Below are positions 6,051-13,269 of a stretch of 13,269 bases of DNA, piece by piece. Both the position numbers and the translations under genes were made by a program. The notes below the pieces were generated by a model, which saw only the letters and a program-made list of their open reading frames with translations, was not told the DNA's origin and made no database searches. The DNA comes from Bacteroidales bacterium (lineage in GTDB: Bacteria; Bacteroidota; Bacteroidia; Bacteroidales; UBA932): the NCBI GenBank assembly GCA_004552115.1, contig SFPH01000139.1, positions 1 through 13,269 on the forward strand, read 5' to 3'. Numbering within the stretch: the stretch's first letter is position 1; the number at the start of each line of letters is the position of its first letter.

Positions 6051-7168
6051 ATGACACAAGAAATCACCAAGGGCAGGCTCCTGGCCATCGACACGGGGAG
6101 CACCAGCACAAAGCTGGGATATTTCATTGACGGAAAACAGATCTTCAGCGAGAAACTCGTCCACAATATGGAGGAACTGTCCAGATACGAGAATGTAATG
6201 GATCAGGACAGGATGAGGAGGGATGCCATCATCGGCTTCCTCAGGGACAAGGGAATCGCGATCACGGACATCGACATCGTAATGGCCAGAGGCGGCCTCT
6301 TCGCTCCGGTCATTACCGGAGTCTACAAGGTCAACCGGGACATGCGGGACGTTCTCCTGACCTGCAGGGACGGAGTTCACGCATGCAATCTGAGCGCAGT
6401 GATTGCCGACGACATAGCCGAGGAGGTCAATGAAGCCAGGAGCGCGGCCGGAACCGAGTCCCCGTTCGGACTCTGCCGGGCTTACATAGCAGACCCTCCG
6501 ATGGCGGACGAAATGCTGCCTGAATGCAGGCTGGGAGGCATTCCGGAGTTCCCTCACAGGGCATTCTTCCACGCCCTCAACTCCAGAGCCACCGTCAAGC
6601 AGTATCTCCGCAGCCACGGCAAGGAGGAAAATGACATCACCGCCATCGTGGCACATCTCGGAGGCGGAATCACGGTAACATTGCACCGGAACGGCAAGGT
6701 CATCGACACCAACAACGGACTTGGCGGGGATGGTCCATTCACCCCGGAGAGAGCAGGCACCTGCCCGGCATTCCCGCTTATCGAGATGTGCTTCAGCGGA
6801 AAGTACACGGAGGGAGAGGTGAAGCGCAAAATCCTGGGCAAGGGTGGCGCAGTGGCATATTTCGGAACCAATGACCTGGCTGAAATCGAAAGGAGGGCAA
6901 TAGCGGGAGACAAGAACTGATTGCCTCGGCGGCAGCCACTGTCTGCGGCAAGGTGGACGTCATCCTTCTGACCGGAGGCATCGCATACAGCACATCCATC
7001 ACCGATGCCATCAGGGAAAGGGTAAGCTTCATCGCCCCGGTGGAAATCTATGCCGGCGAGCATGAGCTCAAGAGCCTGGCCGAAAACGGCTACAACGTGC
7101 TTGCCAACAAAGTGGCCGTCCACAGATATGACAAGAATGCCATAGTCGGGGACGACCAGAATGCCTGA
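6051..7168 (+). pseudogene. buk: Butyrate kinase, disrupted by a frame-shifting internal deletion
   Basis: The first frame (6051-6920, 289 aa) is a clear acetate/butyrate kinase of the ASKHA fold: DTGSTSTKLGYF (14-25), GVHACNLSAVIADDIA (108-123), AYIADPPMADEM (144-155), IPEFPHRAFFHALNSRA (164-180), AHLGGGITV (201-209) and GPFTPERAG (228-236). It stops after RRAIAGDKN at TGA 6918-6920. The rest continues in another frame from about 6911 (QELIASAAATVCGKVD, then ILLTGGIAYS) to TGA at 7168. Homologues carry roughly a dozen more residues between these points (the DAMxYQxAKE helix), so a deletion of about 40 nt (3n+1) is the simplest explanation; this is inference. The intact enzyme would convert butyryl phosphate and ADP to butyrate and ATP. 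No phosphotransbutyrylase gene is in view. It ends 9 bp from the convergent TolC-like gene. Confidence 0.88.
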
Positions 7169-7177
7169 AAATATTAT

Positions 7178-8500
7178 CTAGAGGGAGATTTCCGCTCCGG
7201 CATAAAAATCCAGAAGCTTGATCTGGAAAAGATTCTCGAATCTGGCCTGTGCCAGGTCTGACTGAGCCTTCATGACGTTGTTCTTCGACTCGTTGAACTC
7301 CGTGATGGAGGCTTTGCCGTTCTCGTAGCGGGCAGTCATCAGTTCGAATGATTTCTCAGCGCTGTCAAGCGCACCGGCACAGCTCAAGAGCTTCGCCCCG
7401 GAGGCCACGGCATTGTACCAGGCCTGCTGAATCTCCTTGTAGAGGGACTTCCTGACGGACTCGAGCTGAATCATCTGCCTCGTCCGGGACAATGCCGCAG
7501 AGCGTATCGAATTCCTCGTGGAGAGGCGGGCGAAAATCGGGATATTGAGCGACAGGCCCACATACTGGCTGAAATTGTTCTTCATCTGCCCCCAGAAATC
7601 CGCCGACTCATATCCGTTGGACTTGTAGAAGTTCGAGCCGATGCCGCCGTTCAGGGTCAATGAGGGATACAATGAACTCCTGGCAATGCGGATGTTCATG
7701 TCGGCCGCTTCAAGTCTGAACTGCTCCGCCTTCACGGCAGGCCTCACAGCCACTGCCGAGGCATAGATATCCTCCGGGCCCGATCCCGGCAATGCCTGGC
7801 AATCAGGAATCTCAGGGACCACAATCGAGAAACCGGATGGAGAAGGGAGTTCCAGAAGCTGGGCCAGGTCCAGGACTGAAAGATTCAGGGTGTTGCGGGC
7901 CTGGGTGGCGGTCAGCCGGCTCTGGCCGAGAGCCGCCTCCTGCTGTGCAAGTTCGGAAGGACTGGCCTTGCCGTTCTCCAGCATTGCCCTGAGCCTCTCC
8001 ACCTGGACCGAGTCGATACTTACCTGGCGCTCAGCGACCTGCAGGATTTCCATATCGTACAGAATCTGCACGTAGGCCCGGGTGACCTGTACCCGGATGT
8101 CATCCCTGGCCTTCTCGAGGTCAGCGGTGGCGGCCTCAAGATTGAGCGCATCCATCTTTATGGTCCGGTTAGTCCTGAAGCCATTGAAAACATTGACGGA
8201 CGAGCCGAGCGAGAATGAGGTGCTGGCAGTGTTGGTATTGACGTAAGTATTTGATTCACTGAGTCCACGGCCGAATGAGAAATTCTGTCCGGCACTTGCG
8301 GCAAGGTCCGGCAGGCGGCTGTTCTTCGCCGTATTCAGATCCACCTCGCTCTGCTGCACTGACACCTCGCCGCTCTTGACAGTGAGATTGTTTTCCAATG
8401 CATGCTCTATGCATTTCCTGAGGTCCCAGGCTTCCTGCGCGCCAAGGGCCTGAGGCAATGCCACAAGCATGGCCAGCATATATAACTTATTGAATTTCAT
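7178..8500 (-). CDS. TolC-family outer membrane efflux protein
   Basis: A 440-residue outer-membrane channel component. A signal peptide covers about residues 1-21 (cut near LGA/QEAW), followed by the typical WDLRKCIEHALENN opening helix and two repeats of long amphipathic helices and short beta segments, as in the outer membrane efflux family (OEP). Length fits TolC homologues. It forms the trimeric exit duct that docks with the membrane fusion protein encoded just upstream (8-nt gap). It is the last gene of the five-gene efflux operon. I see no hairpin terminator in the 9 bp before the convergent butyrate kinase gene, so transcripts probably run into each other's 3' ends. Confidence 0.93.
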   Translation of the reverse strand: MKFNKLYMLAMLVALPQALGAQEAWDLRKCIEHALENNLTVKSGEVSVQQSEVDLNTAKNSRLPDLAASAGQNFSFGRGLSESNTYVNTNTASTSFSLGSSVNVFNGFRTNRTIKMDALNLEAATADLEKARDDIRVQVTRAYVQILYDMEILQVAERQVSIDSVQVERLRAMLENGKASPSELAQQEAALGQSRLTATQARNTLNLSVLDLAQLLELPSPSGFSIVVPEIPDCQALPGSGPEDIYASAVAVRPAVKAEQFRLEAADMNIRIARSSLYPSLTLNGGIGSNFYKSNGYESADFWGQMKNNFSQYVGLSLNIPIFARLSTRNSIRSAALSRTRQMIQLESVRKSLYKEIQQAWYNAVASGAKLLSCAGALDSAEKSFELMTARYENGKASITEFNESKNNVMKAQSDLAQARFENLFQIKLLDFYAGAEISL

Positions 8501-8508
8501 ATCAATGC

Positions 8509-9633
8509 TTATTTGGAATCATAAATTCTATTGCCTCTGAGCACATCGCTTGCGGAGACACCTTCCCTGATTTCAATGCTGATGCCGTCGCTCAGCCCGG
8601 TCACCACTGGTCTGCGCATATATGTGCTGTCACTCCCCGCAACATAGACGAATACCGAGTCTCCGGAGAATTCCAATGTGCTCTCGGGAACAGTCAGCAC
8701 CGAATCCGAATGCTGGAGAACAATCCTGGCATTGGCACTGTAGCCCGAGCGCATCCTGGTGCCGGAAGGCACTTTCACGGCAGCCTTGATCTGGAACTCA
8801 TTGGTCCCGTTGTTCTCGGTGGCCTTCGGGGCGATGTATTCGAGGACGGCGTCGAATGTCAGGTCCTGGAGGGCTCCAACGGTAATCTCCATTCCCATTC
8901 CCTCTTCAATCCGGCCCACCTCCGTCTCGTCAATCTTGCCGTCGAATATGAGGTCGTTCATATCGGCCACAACGGCAATCGTGGTTCCGTCATTGAAGGT
9001 ATTGCTCTGGATCACGGAGTTTCCGACCTTTACCGGGACATCCAGGACAAGGCCTGAAATCGTGGACCTTATAAATGTCGAACTGGAGCTTGCATTGCTC
9101 TTCGAGACTCCGTCCCTGACCACCTCGAGGGCATCCACGGCAGCATTGTACTCCTCCCTGGCCTGGTCCCGGGTCTGTTTCACCTTGTCATATTCCTCAC
9201 GGCTCACAAGCTGCCTGTCATAGAGGGCCTGCTCCCGTTCCATATCGGTCTCTGCCTGCTTCAGATTGATTTCGGCAAGGCGGACCCGGCTCTGGGCTGC
9301 GCTGAGCGAACTCATCTCGGGTATGACCTTGACCTTGGCAATGACTTCCCCGGCCCTGACCATTTCTCCGGCCTCCTTGAAGAGCTCGGTGATGATGCCG
9401 CTGATCTGCGGCTTGATGTTGATTTCATCTCTCGGGACAATCTTGCCCGTGACGACTGCAGTTTTCTCAATGGTCCTGATTTCAGGCCTGACCTTCTCGT
9501 AACGGATTTCCTCCGGACGGGACTTGAGGTAGAGGAACACGAATATTCCCGCGAGAACGATGGCGAAGATGGCCACCATGATGACTTTACCGTATTTTTT
9601 CATTTTGACAATGTTTTTATAATCATATTTCAT
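8509..9633 (-). CDS. Membrane fusion (periplasmic adaptor) protein, MacA/HlyD-like
   Basis: A 374-residue adaptor with one N-terminal membrane anchor (about residues 17-35, hydrophobic after KKYGKV). A barrel-sandwich/lipoyl half follows (TGKIVPRDEINIKPQISGII, near 58-77), then a long alpha-hairpin (about 110-170, with many Q/E/R heptads), the second lipoyl half (STISGLVLDVPVKVGNSV), and beta-barrel and membrane-proximal domains. It bridges the inner-membrane ABC permeases and the outer-membrane channel. I keep ATG 9633 as start: if the frame of the preceding permease is restored, its TGA (9632-9630) overlaps this ATG as ATGA, a normal coupled arrangement. An internal ATG at 9603 (MKKYGK) is possible. 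Confidence 0.92.
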   Translation of the reverse strand: MKYDYKNIVKMKKYGKVIMVAIFAIVLAGIFVFLYLKSRPEEIRYEKVRPEIRTIEKTAVVTGKIVPRDEINIKPQISGIITELFKEAGEMVRAGEVIAKVKVIPEMSSLSAAQSRVRLAEINLKQAETDMEREQALYDRQLVSREEYDKVKQTRDQAREEYNAAVDALEVVRDGVSKSNASSSSTFIRSTISGLVLDVPVKVGNSVIQSNTFNDGTTIAVVADMNDLIFDGKIDETEVGRIEEGMGMEITVGALQDLTFDAVLEYIAPKATENNGTNEFQIKAAVKVPSGTRMRSGYSANARIVLQHSDSVLTVPESTLEFSGDSVFVYVAGSDSTYMRRPVVTGLSDGISIEIREGVSASDVLRGNRIYDSK

Positions 9634-10845
9634 TCATCCCTCATCGCATCCACAGGCTTGACAGCCATTGCCCTGAGGGCCGGGGCCAGCCACCGCCAGC
9701 ACTGCCGTGCCGAAACTGACCTGGAAACTGGTCCCGACGCCCATCGAGCCGGCCAGCATATCCACCGCGGAGAGCAGCAGCACCGAGAACATTATCCCCA
9801 GAGCCCCGGCAGACACGGTCAGAATCACGCTCTCCGACATTATCTGGCCGAGTATCATCCTCGGCGTAGCCCCTATGGCGCGGCGGATTCCGATTTCCGT
9901 TGTCCGCTCCCGGACGGTCACCATCATGATATTTGACACTCCGACCGCACCTGCGAGAAGGGTACCCAGGCCTACCAGCCATACCAGGAGGTTGAGCCCC
10001 TTGAAGAGGCTGTCCACCATCGAGTACATCCTCTCGGCATTGACGGCAATCATCGCGGACTTGTCCTGCGGGTGTATGTAATATTTGCGGTACAATGCCT
10101 GACGTACCTTCTCCTGAACCGCAGTGGAACTGTTTCCCGGGCGGACAGTCATCGCCAGGAGTTCGACTTCATTTCCCCGGTTGAAGGCCGACTGGAACAG
10201 ATTGATGGGAATCACGACGCTCCTGTCCGCACTTCCGTTGATGCTCATGTTTGTCGCGCTGACATTCAGTCCTATCACCTCGTAATATATTCCGCCCACC
10301 TTGACGTACTGTCCGCAGGGGTCCCCGCCCTGAGGGAAGAGATTGTCATAGACACGCTTGCCCAGGACGCAGACCTTGCGGCCCTGAATTACATCCATTC
10401 TGGATATGAAGCGTCCGTATTTCATCTTCGGGGTCTCGATCAGGCCATAGTCGGCATCCAGGCCCTTCAGTATCACATCGCTGCTGTTTTCCCCGAAGAC
10501 GGCCCGGCTTCCCCATCTGGACAGGACCGGGGTCACGACATCAAGTTCGGGAACATTGCTCTTCAAATATTTCACATCGTCATTGTGAAAAGCCCAGTCA
10601 CGGCCACGCCTGAAGCCTTTCCACGCCTTCGTGGTGGTGTTGGGGCCGATTATCACGGAATTCTGTGCGAAGCCGTCGAATGTCTCGGTGAGGATGGTCT
10701 TCAGGCCCTTGCCGCCACCGCTCATCGCCAGCAGCATGAACACGCCCCAGAAGATGCCGAAGCCCGTCAATATTGTCCTGCTCCTGTTCCTGGTCAATGT
10801 ATCCAGGATTTCCTTGAGCCTGTCAAGATCGAAAATATTCTTCAT
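9634..10845 (-). CDS. ABC transporter permease, FtsX/MacB-like (second permease), with frameshifted C-terminus
   Basis: 403 codons as read. It has an N-terminal membrane helix (about residues 22-45, RTILTGFGIFWGVFMLLA), a MacB-type periplasmic domain (about 50-270), and a C-terminal FtsX block with three helices (about 283-395), including GVSNIMMVTVRERTTEIGIR and RAIGATPRMI. The last ~17 residues (after LAVAG) read GPGPQGNGCQACGCDEG, unlike the family. Another frame over the same bases reads PALRAMAVKPVDAMRDE and ends at TGA 9632-9630, matching the paralogue next door (PAVKAARIRPVEALRKQ). So a frameshift lies near 9683-9695. The mutant form may still insert, as all three helices precede it. 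A Shine-Dalgarno-like AGGAGG lies about 8 nt before the ATG. It pairs with the first permease to form the transmembrane part of the pump. Confidence 0.9.
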   Translation of the reverse strand: MKNIFDLDRLKEILDTLTRNRSRTILTGFGIFWGVFMLLAMSGGGKGLKTILTETFDGFAQNSVIIGPNTTTKAWKGFRRGRDWAFHNDDVKYLKSNVPELDVVTPVLSRWGSRAVFGENSSDVILKGLDADYGLIETPKMKYGRFISRMDVIQGRKVCVLGKRVYDNLFPQGGDPCGQYVKVGGIYYEVIGLNVSATNMSINGSADRSVVIPINLFQSAFNRGNEVELLAMTVRPGNSSTAVQEKVRQALYRKYYIHPQDKSAMIAVNAERMYSMVDSLFKGLNLLVWLVGLGTLLAGAVGVSNIMMVTVRERTTEIGIRRAIGATPRMILGQIMSESVILTVSAGALGIMFSVLLLSAVDMLAGSMGVGTSFQVSFGTAVLAVAGPGPQGNGCQACGCDEG

Positions 10846-10857
10846 CTCCCAGTCCTC

Positions 10858-12123
10858 CTATTGTTTGCGCAATGCCTCGACCGGTCTGATGCGGGCAGCC
10901 TTCACTGCCGGGACAATGCCGGCCAATGTGCCTGCGGACACTATCAGCAACAATGCCTCCAGAGCCACGTCCAGCCCGGTGGAAGGGTGCTTGAACATAT
11001 ATACCTTGGTGATGCCGAGGTCCACCGGATTATTGCCTATCGTAATGTCCATCAGCCAGTTGGCACCCATTCCCATAAGCATTCCAAGCACTCCGAAGGC
11101 CAGGGTGATGATCACACTTTCGAAGACAATCAGCTTGAGTATGTCCCAAGGCGCGGCTCCGAGGGCCTTCCTGACTCCGAACTCCTGAATCCTCTCCTTC
11201 ACTGTTATGAGCATGATGTTGGAGACTCCGACGATTCCGCTGAGCAGAGTGAAGATGCCGAGTATCCAGAGGGCCGTCTTCATTATGGATACGGCCTTGT
11301 TCATCTCCATGTTTCCGGTCATGCTGTTGTAAAGGTAGAATGTGCTGCCGTCTTCCGGGGCGGCCCTGTGGCGGGCGTTCATCGCCCTCTTGTACCGGGC
11401 TTCGAAGGCCTCGTTGTCCTCTTCGGTCTCGAGTCCGTGGAAAGAGAACGAGATGTCGTTGAACCAGGTTCCGGTCGGGCGGATACGGCTCATTGTGGTG
11501 ATGGGAATATATACCTCGGCATTGCCTCCCATCATTTCATTCGTCTCAATGATGCCGACTACCTGATACAGCAGGCCGGCAATCTTTACATAGCGTCCGA
11601 GAATCATTTCACAGCGGGGGTCGTCACCGAGCAGGGACGAGGCTGTCCTGGCATCGACGACGATTGTCTTGCGGCATTCTTCAATATCCTTGTCATTGAG
11701 GAAGCGGCCGGTGAGGAGTTTCTTGTCATTGATCCGGCTGTAGAGCGGGGCGACGCCCACTATGTTGGCGCTCAGGTACTCCCTTCCCAAGGACAGGGTG
11801 TCGGAATAGTATATCGAACCGGTCACGTCATCGACCACGTCCGAGAATCTCGGGCCGGAGGTATAGGCGACATCCTCCATATCCAGGCGCACATAGGAAT
11901 TCTGCTCCATACCGTCGTAAGGGATGCTCCTGAAGCCCGGATAGACGGTGATTACATTGGTCAGGATATCTCCGGCATTGGAACTCATCGCATTGAGGAG
12001 TCCTGTCCCGGCTCCGAGAAGGGCGATTATCATGAACAGGCCCCAGCTGACGGCGAAGCCGGTCAGGACAGTACGCATCTTGTTGCGCCGGAGGGAGCCC
12101 CATATCTCATCAAAGATTTCCAT
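10858..12123 (-). CDS. ABC transporter permease, FtsX/MacB-like (first permease)
   Basis: 421 residues with the MacB layout: N-terminal membrane helix (about 18-45, RTVLTGFAVSWGLFMIIALL), periplasmic MacB_PCD domain (about 48-285), and the FtsX core with GIVGVSNIMLITVKERIQEFGVRKALGAAP (broken here only by my reading, near 295-325) and two more helices. It ends in the conserved PAVKAARIRPVEALRKQ. It is a paralogue of the next gene, with the same NK/NRSRT-like N-terminus, so the pump probably uses a heterodimeric membrane part. It begins 3 nt after the ATPase stop. Proteins of this group move lipids, peptides or drugs through a mechanotransmission mechanism and do not pass substrate through the membrane helices; the substrate here is unknown. 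Confidence 0.93.
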   Translation of the reverse strand: MEIFDEIWGSLRRNKMRTVLTGFAVSWGLFMIIALLGAGTGLLNAMSSNAGDILTNVITVYPGFRSIPYDGMEQNSYVRLDMEDVAYTSGPRFSDVVDDVTGSIYYSDTLSLGREYLSANIVGVAPLYSRINDKKLLTGRFLNDKDIEECRKTIVVDARTASSLLGDDPRCEMILGRYVKIAGLLYQVVGIIETNEMMGGNAEVYIPITTMSRIRPTGTWFNDISFSFHGLETEEDNEAFEARYKRAMNARHRAAPEDGSTFYLYNSMTGNMEMNKAVSIMKTALWILGIFTLLSGIVGVSNIMLITVKERIQEFGVRKALGAAPWDILKLIVFESVIITLAFGVLGMLMGMGANWLMDITIGNNPVDLGITKVYMFKHPSTGLDVALEALLLIVSAGTLAGIVPAVKAARIRPVEALRKQ

Positions 12124-12126
12124 AGG

Positions 12127-12852
12127 CTATTTCATTATTGTTCCTTCTCCGAACGGGGATGCGTCATGGCCGGTATTGATATTTACCGAACCGATGATTC
12201 CGTCCTTTATATGAATGATCTTGTCGGTGGAGTTGGCGACTCCGCTCTCGTGTGTAACCACGATGATGGTGACCCCGTTCTCTCTGTTGAGCCGGCCCAG
12301 AAGTTCCATCACCTCAAGGCTGGTTTTCGAGTCAAGGGCTCCGGTAGGCTCGTCGGCAAGTATGATGCGGGGCGATGTGATCAATGCCCGGGCAATGGCG
12401 ACTCTCTGCTTCTGTCCGCCGGAGAGTTCGTTCGGATAATGCTCGGCCCAGGCCCCAAGTCCCAGCCTGTCAAGATATTCCAATGCCATCCTGTGCCTCT
12501 CCTTTCTGGACACTCCCTGATAGAAAAGCGGGAGTTCCACGTTTTCGACTGCGGTCTTGAACGGAATGAGGTTGAATGACTGGAAGATGAAGCCGATTGT
12601 CCGGTTGCGGTAATGAGCCGCCTCTGTCTCCGAGAGGTCCTTTATGAGCTTCCCGTCGAGGCGGTATTCTCCGGTATCGTAGTTGTCGAGAATCCCGAGA
12701 ATATTGAGCAATGTGGACTTGCCGGAGCCGGATGCTCCCATGATGGATACGTACTCCCCTTCCTCAATGCAGAGGTCAATGCCTTTCAGCACGTGAAGAG
12801 GCTGGCCGTTATTGTATGTCTTATTGACATTCTTGAGTTCTATAAGGCTCAT
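12127..12852 (-). CDS. ABC transporter ATP-binding protein, MacB/LolD-type
   Basis: A 241-residue cytoplasmic ATPase with all key motifs: Walker A GASGSGKST (39-47), Q-loop Q91, signature LSGGQKQR (143-150), Walker B IILADE (163-168) with D-loop region GALD, and H-loop His201 in VTHE. The family insertions place it with the MacB/LolD/FtsE exporters. It is encoded separately from the permeases, whereas in Escherichia coli MacB ATPase and permease are one chain. It is the first gene of the efflux operon, with an ATG at 12852 that follows a leader of about 65-70 nt carrying a perfect inverted repeat. Confidence 0.95.
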   Translation of the reverse strand: MSLIELKNVNKTYNNGQPLHVLKGIDLCIEEGEYVSIMGASGSGKSTLLNILGILDNYDTGEYRLDGKLIKDLSETEAAHYRNRTIGFIFQSFNLIPFKTAVENVELPLFYQGVSRKERHRMALEYLDRLGLGAWAEHYPNELSGGQKQRVAIARALITSPRIILADEPTGALDSKTSLEVMELLGRLNRENGVTIIVVTHESGVANSTDKIIHIKDGIIGSVNINTGHDASPFGEGTIMK

Positions 12853-12901
12853 TATCAGCAGTTTAAAAATTCAAATCCAATGAAGGAGCTTTTGAGTAAT
12901 T

Positions 12902-12923
12902 GTGTATTAGTTTATTAATACAC
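12902..12923. promoter_or_regulatory. Probable repressor operator at the efflux-operon start site
   Basis: GTGTATTA (12902-12909), six bases, TAATACAC (12916-12923): a perfect 8-bp inverted repeat. It begins 2 bp downstream of the -7 box (12926-12933) and covers the predicted transcription start near 12919. This is a classic position for a dimeric repressor. The GTGTA...TACAC half-sites resemble sites described for GntR-family YtrA-type regulators, which often control ABC transporters; that link is inference, and no regulator gene is in the window. An alternative reading is a 5'-end mRNA stem-loop. Confidence 0.6.
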
Positions 12924-12925
12924 TA

Positions 12926-12956
12926 CAAAGATATATACATTTCTCGAAAAGACAAT
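12926..12956 (-). promoter_or_regulatory. Promoter of the efflux operon
   Basis: On the minus strand, ATTG (12956-12953), 19 nt, then TATCTTTG (12933-12926), an exact TAnnTTTG. The five efflux genes follow with gaps of 3, 12, 0 and 8 nt, which implies one transcript. Confidence 0.7.
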
Positions 12957-12975
12957 GATTATGCCAAGAAATTAT

Positions 12976-13009
12976 CAAAAAGAGCGGGGACGACTGAATC
13001 CCCGCTCTT
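12976..13009 (-). terminator. Strong terminator between the glycoside hydrolase and the efflux operon
   Basis: AAGAGCGGGGA pairs with TCCCCGCTCTT over 11 bp around an 8-nt loop (12980-13009) and is followed on the minus strand by TTTTTGAT. It lies 26 nt after the stop codon of the upstream gene and insulates the efflux promoter from it. Confidence 0.9.
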
Positions 13010-13035
13010 GCAATTTTATATTTGAAGTAAAACGC

Positions 13036-13269
13036 CTACAGCCTCTCAAGATGCAGAACCATATCGGAAACGGACTCGGCATCAGCATGCTGAGCCTTTA
13101 CTGCAGTGGCAGAGAAGACCGTGACTGCCTTGTCCGCAGGAAGCCTGAGTTCTGTGACCCCGGCCTTGACAGGGACAAATATCCTGAACATATAGGTATG
13201 CTCGTAAACCTCGTTGCGTATCCTGGAATCGTGACGGTGTCCGCCGACGCAGGCCACATCACCATCCTT
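13036..13269 (-). CDS. C-terminal fragment of a probable GH38-like glycoside hydrolase (alpha-mannosidase type)
   Basis: Open from the right edge for 77 codons to TAG at 13038-13036; the true start lies outside the window. The fragment reads as a beta-rich domain with HRHDSRIRNEVYEHTYMF, IFVPVKAGVTELRLPAD and VTVFSATAV. This resembles the C-terminal beta-sandwich end of bacterial GH38 alpha-mannosidases, where a HRH, then a Y.Y(L/M)F, then a LP...(I/V).(I/V)FA.T pattern recurs. No catalytic residues are in view, so the activity is inferred from the tail pattern alone. Other large glycan-active enzymes could share such a domain. Confidence 0.5.
   Translation of the reverse strand, partial: KDGDVACVGGHRHDSRIRNEVYEHTYMFRIFVPVKAGVTELRLPADKAVTVFSATAVKAQHADAESVSDMVLHLERL

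Noticed and set aside
10072..12579. 835-codon open frame on the plus strand
   Set aside because: It is fully antisense to the two permease genes and the ATPase, which have clear family motifs. Its translation is His/Asp/Gly-rich with no domain pattern, as expected from the complement of GC-biased coding sequence.

Overview
The window looks like chromosomal DNA of a Bacteroidota (probably Bacteroidales) gut-type anaerobe with moderately high GC. The signs are several promoters of the Bacteroidota type (TTTG-like -33 box, about 20 nt, then TAnnTTTG), start codons mostly without Shine-Dalgarno sequences, a TonB-dependent receptor, a butyrate kinase gene, and a five-gene split MacB-type efflux operon. 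Genus cannot be fixed from the sequence alone.

Layout. Positions 1-1200 (minus) hold the first 400 codons of a TonB-dependent outer-membrane receptor. Its leader contains a clear FMN riboswitch (1320-1453) placed directly after a Bacteroidota promoter (1462-1493). Positions 1484-2062 hold a possible small ORF and an 85-bp direct repeat; each repeat copy carries the 3' end of tRNA-Met plus its terminator, which looks like an integration or recombination scar. tRNA-Gln(CTG) and tRNA-Met(CAT) follow (2063-2236, minus) with their own promoter. Then come a ZIP-family metal transporter (2400-3152), a long-chain acyl-CoA ligase (3262-5169) and a deoxynucleoside kinase (5186-5812), all minus; the last two form an operon. 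A divergent, apparently broken butyrate kinase gene lies on the plus strand (6051-7168). The large minus-strand operon (12852 to 7178) encodes an ABC ATPase, two FtsX/MacB-like permeases, a membrane fusion protein and a TolC-like outer membrane protein, that is, a complete tripartite efflux pump. Its promoter is followed by a perfect inverted repeat that looks like a repressor operator. At the right edge is the C-terminal end of a probable GH38-like glycoside hydrolase with a strong terminator.

Most notable: the FMN riboswitch controls a TonB-dependent receptor, which points to flavin uptake across the outer membrane. Two genes, butyrate kinase and the second efflux permease, carry frame disruptions that are each easily explained by a short deletion; real mutation and assembly error cannot be told apart here. 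The tRNA-proximal repeat is the main sign of mobile-element activity.
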